From contig PULL01000217.1 in assembly GCA_003550945.1 (NCBI GenBank), positions 1 through 5,486 on the forward strand: a DNA stretch of 5,486 bases, written 5' to 3'. Positions within the stretch are counted from its first letter, which is position 1, and the number at the start of each line of letters is the position of its first letter. A program made the translations under genes and the position numbers. This DNA is from Thioalkalivibrio sp. Lineage in GTDB: Bacteria > Pseudomonadota > Gammaproteobacteria > Ectothiorhodospirales > Ectothiorhodospiraceae. Positions 1 to 5,486 of this stretch are shown here, one piece after another. The notes under the pieces are model-generated. The model did no database searches and had not been told where the DNA came from. It saw nothing but the letters and a program-made list of their open reading frames with translations.

Positions 1-1577
1 ATCCCGAGCGCGAAAATGAAGCGCGGCAGCGTGGTCTCCTTCGCCTGCTCGAGCGCCTGTTCCAGATTTCGCGCCGATTTCGCGCCGATGCGCTCAAAGC
101 CTTCCATCCGCTCGGCGTCGAGTTCGAACAGCTCCGCCGGGTTGCTCACGGTGCCCGTACCCACCAGCTGCTCGATCAGCTTGTCGCCGAAACCCTCGAT
201 GTCCATCGCCTTGCGCGACACGAAATGCCGCAGGGACTCGCGCCGCTGCGCTGGACAGACCAGCCCGCCGGTACAGCGTGCCACCGCCTTGCCGTCTTCC
301 TGCTCGACGTGGGAGCCGCACTCGGGACAGGCTTCGGGAAGCAGCACCGGCTGCGTGTCGGGCTCGCGCTCGCCGCCGGCGCGGCCGACGACCTCGGGAA
401 TCACGTCTCCCGCCCGGCGCACCACCACCCGGTCGCCGATGCGGATGTCCTTGCGCGCGACTTCGTCCATGTTGTGCAGCGTCGCGTTGCTGACCATCAC
501 GCCACCGACCAGCACCGGCTCCAGCCGCGCGACCGGGGTCAGTGCGCCGGTGCGGCCCACCTGGAAATCCACCGCCAGCAGCCGCGTGGTGCGTTCCTCG
601 GCCGGAAACTTGTGCGCCAATGCCCAGCGCGGCGCCCGCGCCACGAAGCCCAGCCGCTGCTGGTCGCTGCGCCGGTCCACCTTGAAGACCACGCCGTCGA
701 TGTCGTACGGAAGCTCGGAGCGGCGCGCGGCCATGTCCCGGTAATAGTCCAGCGCGCCCTCGACGCCGGTCACGCGGGTGCGCTCTGGACAGACCGGAAT
801 GCCGATCGCCTCGAACCAGTCGAGCACCCCGGACTGGGTGCCCGGCAGCTCGAAATCCTCCGGAACCCAGCCGGGGCCGTAGGCGAAGAAGCTCAGCGGG
901 CGGCGCGCGGTGACGGCGGGATCGAGCTGGCGCAGGCTGCCGGCCGCGGCGTTGCGCGGGTTCATAAAGCCGCGCTCCCCGGCCTCGTGCAGACCCTGGT
1001 TCAGCCTTTCGAAGTCGGGCCGGCGCATGAACACCTCGCCGCGCACCTCGAACTCGGACGGCCACCCGGAGCCTTCCAGCGACAGCGGGATCGCGCGCAC
1101 GGTACGCACGTTGCCGGTCACGTCCTCGCCGGTCTCGCCGTCGCCGCGCGTGGCCGCTCGCAACAGACGCCCGTCGCGGTACAGCAGACTGATCGCCAGG
1201 CCATCGAGCTTCGGTTCCGCGATGTAATCGACCGGGGATTCGCCGTCGCGAGCCAGCCGCTCGCGCACCCTGCGGTCGAAGGCGGACAGATCCTCCTCCG
1301 TCAGCCCGTTGTTCAGCGACAGCATCGGCAGCCGGTGACGGACCGGCGCGAAGCTGGCCGCCGGCGCGCCGCCGACGCGCTGGGTCGGGGACTCCGGGAC
1401 CACCAGTTCCGGGTGTTCGGCTTCGATCTGCTGCAGTTCCGCCAGCAGTTCGTCGTACTCGGCGTCACTGATCTCGGGATCGTCCAGCACGTAATAGCGC
1501 CGGTCGTGATAGGCGATCCGTTCGCGAAGCTCTGCGGCCCGCCGGGCGGGACCCCCGGCGTGATCCTCCCGGGTCAC
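1..1577 (-). CDS. ligA: NAD+-dependent DNA ligase LigA, partial (C-terminus missing)
   Basis: LigA seals nicks in duplex DNA during replication and repair, using NAD+ as the adenylate donor. The first 525 residues are visible; the left edge cuts the gene, and comparison with E. coli LigA (671 residues) suggests about 150-160 residues are lost. Domain Ia has Tyr28, Tyr29, Asp38, Tyr41 and Asp42 of the NMN-binding site (YYVLDDPEISDAEYD). The adenylation domain has the nucleophile Lys123 in EPKLDG, then EVRGEVF (177-183), DIDGVVFKV (292-300, Lys299) and Lys323 in HKFPAEE. The OB fold follows (VGRTGALTPVARLEP). A Cys4 zinc finger uses Cys417, 420, 435 and 441. The helix-hairpin-helix domain starts after it and is interrupted; the BRCT domain is off the window. 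The GTG at 1577 was chosen because it overlaps the zipA stop as GTGA, has AGAAAGG upstream, and no other in-frame start precedes the conserved domain Ia. All visible catalytic residues are intact. Confidence 0.97.
   Translation of the reverse strand, partial: MTREDHAGGPARRAAELRERIAYHDRRYYVLDDPEISDAEYDELLAELQQIEAEHPELVVPESPTQRVGGAPAASFAPVRHRLPMLSLNNGLTEEDLSAFDRRVRERLARDGESPVDYIAEPKLDGLAISLLYRDGRLLRAATRGDGETGEDVTGNVRTVRAIPLSLEGSGWPSEFEVRGEVFMRRPDFERLNQGLHEAGERGFMNPRNAAAGSLRQLDPAVTARRPLSFFAYGPGWVPEDFELPGTQSGVLDWFEAIGIPVCPERTRVTGVEGALDYYRDMAARRSELPYDIDGVVFKVDRRSDQQRLGFVARAPRWALAHKFPAEERTTRLLAVDFQVGRTGALTPVARLEPVLVGGVMVSNATLHNMDEVARKDIRIGDRVVVRRAGDVIPEVVGRAGGEREPDTQPVLLPEACPECGSHVEQEDGKAVARCTGGLVCPAQRRESLRHFVSRKAMDIEGFGDKLIEQLVGTGTVSNPAELFELDAERMEGFERIGAKSARNLEQALEQAKETTLPRFIFALG
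1540..1560 (-). repeat. Perfect 7-bp all-G/C inverted repeat (hairpin) at the ligA 5' end
   Basis: The minus strand reads CGCCGGG, a seven-base loop GGTCCCG, then CCCGGCG, a perfect inverted repeat made only of G and C. It lies in ligA codons 6-13, starting 14 bases after the GTG start codon. There is no following T-run, so it is not an intrinsic terminator. In mRNA it could slow ribosomes or tune ligA initiation, but in G+C-rich coding DNA such a stem can also arise by chance. Confidence 0.45.
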
Positions 1578-2665
1578 ACGCCGGCCTTTCTGCGCAACAG
1601 GTCCGGGCGGTGGCGCAACAGCCACTGGTTCATGTCCTCGCGCATGTGCGCGAGCGTCTGATTGGTCGCGGTGGACTGCTGGGCATCCAATACCCGGCCA
1701 CCCAGGTCACGCGCCAGCACGTGTGCGGTCTCCAACAGCACCTCGAACCCTCGCTGGGGGCGCTCGCAGGCATGCAACTGCAGGAACAGCGTGACTCCGG
1801 GCGTCATCATGTCGGCAAGGTCGTCGTCACTCAGCGTGCCGGGGGCCACCATGTTCGCAGCGCTGAACAGCGGGTCGCCGTCCGGGGGATCGCCCTCTTC
1901 CCGGTAGTGGTAGATCGACATCTCGCCCAGCCCGAGTCCGGCCCGCCGCAGCGCCGCACCCAGCGCGACCCCGGTGAACGGCCGGTTGCGCGGCGCCACC
2001 ACGTGCAGCACAAGGATTTTCTCCCGGTTCGGGCCGCGCGCCCTGGGGTTGCGGCCGACCACGCGGGGCTCGGAAACGTCGTCGAAACGTTCTTCCGGCA
2101 CCGACCGGCCGGTGGGCGGGTGTGGCTCTGCGGCCGGCGCTGCCTTTGCGGAGACCTGCGTCCTCGCGGCCGCGACACGCTGCTTCAGGCCGTCGATCAC
2201 AGACGCCACCTTCGCGCGCGCACGGTCCACGATCTGCGGTTCGGGCGTGCGGGGCTGTGGCTCCCGCTCGGGCTCCGGCTCGCGTTCCGTCTGGGGCTTC
2301 ACCCTGGGTTCCGGCCGGAGTGACGCAACAGGCTCGGTTGGCGGCGGGGGCGTTGCCGGCCGAACGGGGGTTTCGACGTCCTGCACCGCCTTCGCCACCC
2401 CCCGCGAGGGCTGCGGTGTCGCCCGCAGCGGACGATCTTCCGGATCCAGCAACTTTTCCAGGTCGGTGACGCTTTCACCGAGCACCGGCTCGAAGTCAGG
2501 ATCGTCGCGGTGGGCACGGATGTGCACTGCGCTGTCGTCTCCCCAATCGTCGAAATCCGGCTCCCGCCCTTCGCGCCGGCCACGGGTGCGCATGCGGTGT
2601 GCGACCCAGATGCCCGCGACCAGGATCACGCCGAGAATCAACAGGCTGATACGCAACCAATCCAC
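1574..2665 (-). CDS. zipA: Cell division protein ZipA
   Basis: ZipA is an inner-membrane protein that tethers FtsZ polymers to the membrane and helps assemble the division ring. The complete gene encodes 363 residues. Residues about 5-22 form one hydrophobic membrane segment at the extreme N-terminus, followed by a basic stretch (RMRTRGRR), as expected for an N-out anchor with a cytoplasmic body. Residues about 30-212 are a long linker: acidic at first (DFDDWGDD), then rich in Pro, Glu and Arg (about 100-145), with a likely amphipathic helix at 145-172. Residues about 213-355 are the FtsZ-binding domain, recognisable by GEMSIYHY (247-254), LFSAANMVAPGTL (266-278) and TPGVTLFLQL (288-297), which align with the Escherichia coli protein. 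The GTG at 2665 was chosen because it lies just before the membrane segment and has a Shine-Dalgarno GAGAGG eight bases upstream. It is probably co-transcribed with smc and ligA; its stop overlaps the ligA start. Confidence 0.96.
   Translation of the reverse strand: MDWLRISLLILGVILVAGIWVAHRMRTRGRREGREPDFDDWGDDSAVHIRAHRDDPDFEPVLGESVTDLEKLLDPEDRPLRATPQPSRGVAKAVQDVETPVRPATPPPPTEPVASLRPEPRVKPQTEREPEPEREPQPRTPEPQIVDRARAKVASVIDGLKQRVAAARTQVSAKAAPAAEPHPPTGRSVPEERFDDVSEPRVVGRNPRARGPNREKILVLHVVAPRNRPFTGVALGAALRRAGLGLGEMSIYHYREEGDPPDGDPLFSAANMVAPGTLSDDDLADMMTPGVTLFLQLHACERPQRGFEVLLETAHVLARDLGGRVLDAQQSTATNQTLAHMREDMNQWLLRHRPDLLRRKAGV
1585..1591 (-). promoter_or_regulatory. Shine-Dalgarno site of ligA inside the zipA 3' end
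   Basis: AGAAAGG on the minus strand lies within the last codons of zipA (the RRKAGV tail), seven bases before the ligA GTG at 1577. It decides the ligA start and implies that ribosomes finishing zipA can reinitiate on ligA. Confidence 0.6.
2231..2368 (-). repeat. Low-complexity Pro/Glu/Arg-rich coding segment in the ZipA linker
   Basis: ZipA residues about 100-145 are dominated by Pro, Glu and Arg, including a four-proline run and the near-repeating unit EREPEPEREP (127-136), encoded by similar GAG/CCG/CGG-type codons. This fits the extended, unstructured arm known between the membrane anchor and FtsZ-binding domain of ZipA. Such DNA is prone to length change by slippage, so its length is likely to vary between relatives. 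Confidence 0.5.
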
Positions 2666-2673
2666 AGGAAAAA

Positions 2674-2679
2674 CCTCTC
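2674..2679 (-). promoter_or_regulatory. Shine-Dalgarno site of zipA
   Basis: GAGAGG on the minus strand lies in the 22-base gap between the smc stop and zipA, eight bases before the GTG at 2665. It supports this non-ATG start. The gap also has a run of five T (minus strand) after the site, but no stem precedes it, so it is not a terminator. Confidence 0.65.
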
Positions 2680-2687
2680 GCGTTCCG

Positions 2688-5486
2688 TCAGACTTCCGCC
2701 AGTTCCACGGCGGCGTCGATGTCCACGCTGACCAGGCGGGAGACGCCGGGTTCGTGCATGGTAACGCCGATCAGCTGCTCCGCCATGGCCATGGTCGTCT
2801 TGTTGTGGGTGATGAAGATGAACTGGATCCGCTCGGCCATTTCCTGCAGCAACGTACAGAAACGGCCGACGTTCGCCTCGTCCAGCGGGGCGTCGACCTC
2901 GTCGAGCATGCAGAAGGGCGCCGGGTTCAGCTCGAAGATCGCGAAGACCAGCGCCACCGCGGTCAGCGCCTTCTCGCCGCCCGACATCAGGTGGATGGTG
3001 GACAGCCGCTTTCCGGGTGGCCGTGCCATGATCGCGACACCGGTATCGAGCAGATCGTCGCCGGTCAGTTCGAGGCGGGCCTCGCCGCCGCCGAACAGGC
3101 GCCGGAACTTCTGACCGAGGCCCTCGTTCACGCGGTCGTAGGTCTCGCGGAACATCGCCCGGGTTTCACGATCGATCTTGTGCATCGCCTGCTCCAGCGT
3201 GTCCAGCGCCGTGAGCAGATCGTCGTGCTGCTCCTTCAGGTACTGGCTGCGCTCGGTCAGGGTCCGCGCCTCCTCGATCGCGGCCAGGTTGATCGGGCCG
3301 AGCCGCTCGATCTTGCGGTCCAGCGTGGCGATCGCGTCCGCCCAGGCCTGCGGGTCGGCATCGTCGGGTAGCTCGGCCGCCAGTGCCTCCGGATCCAGCC
3401 CGCTTTCCTGCAACTGACCGGCGATCTGCTCCTCCTGCACCCGCAGTTCCCGCAGGTGCAGCCGGCGCTCCTCGCAGGCACCGCGGCCGGCCTCGACCTC
3501 GACCGCCAGATCGCGCAGCTCCGCCGCGAGCCTGCGCAGCGTGTCGTCGCAGGCATCCAGCGCGGCCCGTGCGGAGGTCAGCGCCAGTTCCGCCTCCTGC
3601 CGCCGCTCCAGCTGTTCCTGCAGTTCCGTGCGCCAGCCGTCGAGCGGGGCCAGACGCCCGGCGCGGGCTTCCTGCAGCTGTGCGAGCCGCTCCCGGTCGC
3701 GCTCGGTCTGCTGTTCGAGTCGTTCCCGGTGGCCCTGCTCCAGCGCCAGCCGGTGCCGTGCCTCCTGCAACGCAAGCAATGCCACGGAGGCTTGCTCGCG
3801 GGCCTGATGCAACCGGGAGCGAGCCTCCTGCTGGCGCGCCTGCGCCTGCTGGTTGCGCTGCTCGAGTTCTGCCTTGTCCCGGTCCAGGTCTTCCAGCGCC
3901 TGCAGCGCCTGGTTGCGTTCGCGTAGTGCCTCGTCCCGCTGCGACTCGGCCCGCGCCATCTCCTCTTCCAGCTCGCCGATCTCCTGCGCCAGGCGCCGGC
4001 GCCTTTCGTCGGCCTGCTGAGCGCGGTCGCGCAGCCGGTGCAGCTGGCCTTCGAACTGGCTCACTTCGCGCTGGCTCTCGCGCAGCCCGGATTCGACCTC
4101 CTGCAACTCCGCCTCGGTGCGCTGGATCGCCTCCCGGCGCGCCTCGAGCCCGGCAGCGGACTCGGCGGCACGATCCTGCAGCTCGGCGGCCTCGCGCTCC
4201 AGTTGGCGCTCCAGGCGCAGACGCTCAATCACACCCTCCACCTGCGGGTCTGGATTGCGGTGCCAGAGCCAGCCGTGTCCGATCCAGGTCCCGTCGCGCG
4301 TCACCACGCTCTCGCCAGGCACGCAAGTGCGCAAACGCTGCCGCGCTTCGGGCAGGGATTCCGCGCAATACACGGAGCCCAGGCGGGCGCGCAGCACGTC
4401 CGGGCCACGCACCCGGGCCGCGAGCGCCTCGGCAGAGAAGGAACGCGCTTCCGGTGCCGGGTCCAGGGCCCGGAATGCCGCGGCGGGCAGATTCTCGGGC
4501 ATGTCGGCGAGCGACATCAGCACCGCCTCGAACCACCGCCCCAGCACCACTTCCACCGCGGCTTCCCAGCCCGCTTCGACGTCCATCTGTTCCGCAGCCC
4601 GACGGCCGGGATCCACACCCCGCTCGCGGGCCCATTGCTCGAACCGCTCCCGGTCGCCGTCCTGGTCCCTGCCCGGAAGGATTTTCAGGGAGGCGAGCCG
4701 GCCGGCGATCTCGCGCGCCTTCTGTTCCAGCCCGTGCGCGGCTTCCTGGCCGGCCTGCAGCTGCCGACGCTCGCCCGCCAACCGCTCGGTCAGCGCGCCA
4801 CGGCGCTCCTGCAGCGACTCGTGGCTCCGGCTCGCGATCTCGAACGCTTCCTCGGCCGCGGCGAGCGCTTCGTCGCCCTGCAATCCGGACAGGCGCCCCT
4901 GCTCCTCGAGCAGCCTTTCCCGTCGTTGCCGCGCCCGCTGCAGCAGGTGGTCGGCGTGATCCATTCGCGTGCGCGCCAACTGAGCCGTCTGCTGCGGCTC
5001 GGCCATCGCCTGATGCCAGGCCGTGCGGGCCTCGCGCGCCGCGTGCAGATCGTGGTCGGCCGCCTCCGCCACCCGCTCCGCCTGTTCCAGCGCGCTCGCC
5101 GCGGCGAGATGCGACCGGTCATGGGTCTCGATGGCGACGTCCGCGCTGCCCACGCGGTGGATCGCATCGAGCGCGGCACGCTCGGAGTCCCGGATGCGGG
5201 CCTCCAGCTGACCCTGCTCCCGGGTCTCCCTTTCCAGTTCTTCCTCGGCATGGCGGATCGACTGCTCCAGCCGGGACACGGCCGCGGAAACGTCGTAGAA
5301 ATCCCCCTGCGCCTGCTGCTGAGCCCGCTCCAGTTCGGCGCGCAATACCCGCTGCTGCTCGGCCTCGGTCTCCTTTTTCTGCGTGCGCGCCTGCAGCCCG
5401 GCCAGCGCGGTTTCCGCCTCGGCCAAGGCCTGTTGCTCCTGCACGAGTTGCCGCTCCTGCGCGCGCAGGCGCAGCAGCAGCAGTTC
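2688..5486 (-). CDS. smc: Chromosome segregation protein SMC, partial (N-terminal head missing)
   Basis: SMC is a cytoplasmic ABC-type ATPase that dimerises and, with ScpA and ScpB, compacts and segregates the chromosome. The frame is open to the right edge, so 932 C-terminal residues are visible. Residues below are numbered from the edge. Residues 1 to about 265 form a Q/E/R/A-rich coiled-coil arm. About 266-414 form the hinge, including GWEAAVEVVLG and GESVVTRDG. About 415-725 are the returning arm. The C-terminal head follows: LGPIN (729-733), LFGGGEARL (797-805), ABC signature MSGGEKALTA (834-843), Walker B ending in LDEVD with catalytic Glu863, the D-loop, and switch histidine His894 in FITHNK. 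Full-length relatives have about 1,160-1,190 residues, so roughly 230 residues with Walker A lie off the window. The GTG at 5444 is internal, because the same frame continues upstream with arm-like sequence. The stop lies 22 bases before zipA. The family call is near certain from the head motifs. Confidence 0.97.
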   Translation of the reverse strand, partial: ELLLLRLRAQERQLVQEQQALAEAETALAGLQARTQKKETEAEQQRVLRAELERAQQQAQGDFYDVSAAVSRLEQSIRHAEEELERETREQGQLEARIRDSERAALDAIHRVGSADVAIETHDRSHLAAASALEQAERVAEAADHDLHAAREARTAWHQAMAEPQQTAQLARTRMDHADHLLQRARQRRERLLEEQGRLSGLQGDEALAAAEEAFEIASRSHESLQERRGALTERLAGERRQLQAGQEAAHGLEQKAREIAGRLASLKILPGRDQDGDRERFEQWARERGVDPGRRAAEQMDVEAGWEAAVEVVLGRWFEAVLMSLADMPENLPAAAFRALDPAPEARSFSAEALAARVRGPDVLRARLGSVYCAESLPEARQRLRTCVPGESVVTRDGTWIGHGWLWHRNPDPQVEGVIERLRLERQLEREAAELQDRAAESAAGLEARREAIQRTEAELQEVESGLRESQREVSQFEGQLHRLRDRAQQADERRRRLAQEIGELEEEMARAESQRDEALRERNQALQALEDLDRDKAELEQRNQQAQARQQEARSRLHQAREQASVALLALQEARHRLALEQGHRERLEQQTERDRERLAQLQEARAGRLAPLDGWRTELQEQLERRQEAELALTSARAALDACDDTLRRLAAELRDLAVEVEAGRGACEERRLHLRELRVQEEQIAGQLQESGLDPEALAAELPDDADPQAWADAIATLDRKIERLGPINLAAIEEARTLTERSQYLKEQHDDLLTALDTLEQAMHKIDRETRAMFRETYDRVNEGLGQKFRRLFGGGEARLELTGDDLLDTGVAIMARPPGKRLSTIHLMSGGEKALTAVALVFAIFELNPAPFCMLDEVDAPLDEANVGRFCTLLQEMAERIQFIFITHNKTTMAMAEQLIGVTMHEPGVSRLVSVDIDAAVELAEV

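Noticed and set aside
251..795. An 11-base direct repeat (ctggacagacc at 251 and 785)
   Set aside because: Both copies encode Val-Cys-Pro in ligA, one at the zinc finger and one in the adenylation domain. Only two short copies exist, so chance plus codon preference explains it.
94..1065. A 323-codon minus-strand frame overlapping ligA in another frame
   Set aside because: Its Arg/Ala/Gly-rich product is an out-of-frame reading of ligA; the true ligA frame carries all catalytic motifs over the same bases.
225..1661. A 478-codon open frame on the plus strand antisense to ligA
   Set aside because: It lies wholly opposite ligA, which has a full set of ligase motifs. Its protein has no recognisable domain and the His/Arg/Ala/Gln-rich composition typical of antisense frames in G+C-rich genes.
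2666..2687. T-run in the smc-zipA gap as a possible terminator
   Set aside because: Five T residues on the minus strand are not preceded by any stem, and they sit between the zipA Shine-Dalgarno site and its start codon.
1974..3371. A 465-codon plus-strand frame crossing the zipA/smc junction
   Set aside because: It is antisense to two well-supported genes and the gap between them, and its translation is low-complexity Ser/Arg/Gly then His/Gln-rich sequence without domains.
3301..4240. Repetitive-looking ctc/cag/cgc-rich tract in smc
   Set aside because: This is the expected codon pattern of a long Gln/Glu/Arg/Leu coiled coil, not a DNA repeat array.
4117..4959. A 280-codon plus-strand frame opposite the smc hinge and arms
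   Set aside because: The Ser/Arg/Ala-rich translation is the mirror of Glu/Ala/Arg-rich coiled-coil codons and has no domain.

Overview
The window looks like a piece of a G+C-rich (roughly two-thirds by eye) gammaproteobacterial chromosome. It is densely coding, with all three genes on the minus strand. The order of transcription, right to left, is smc (5' end cut off by the right edge), zipA (complete) and ligA (3' end cut off by the left edge). ZipA is essentially a gammaproteobacterial protein. Having smc rather than mukB next to zipA and ligA matches the arrangement known from pseudomonads and is expected in other smc-bearing Gammaproteobacteria (for example Chromatiales-like or Xanthomonadales-like lineages). 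I cannot name the genus from the sequence alone.

Layout: positions 5486-2688 encode most of the SMC chromosome-organisation ATPase: the proximal end of the N-terminal arm, the hinge, the returning arm and the C-terminal half of the head. A 22-base gap containing a Shine-Dalgarno site leads to zipA (2665-1574, GTG start), which encodes the membrane-anchored FtsZ-binding division protein. The zipA stop overlaps the ligA start by four bases (GTGA). ligA (1577 to the left edge) encodes NAD+-dependent DNA ligase through the zinc finger and into the helix-hairpin-helix domain; the rest of that domain and the BRCT domain lie beyond the window. No terminator or convincing promoter is visible between the genes, so they are probably one transcript started upstream of smc.

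Together the genes cover chromosome compaction and segregation (SMC), Z-ring tethering to the membrane (ZipA) and sealing of Okazaki fragments and repair nicks (LigA). This is ordinary core genome. I found no mobile element, RNA gene, CRISPR array or undescribed system. The points most worth a second look are small: the coupled zipA/ligA junction with a G+C hairpin just inside ligA, a predicted basic amphipathic helix inside the ZipA linker, and a SMC hinge without the textbook glycine-rich motif. Many long reading frames on the plus strand are antisense shadows of these genes and are not annotated.
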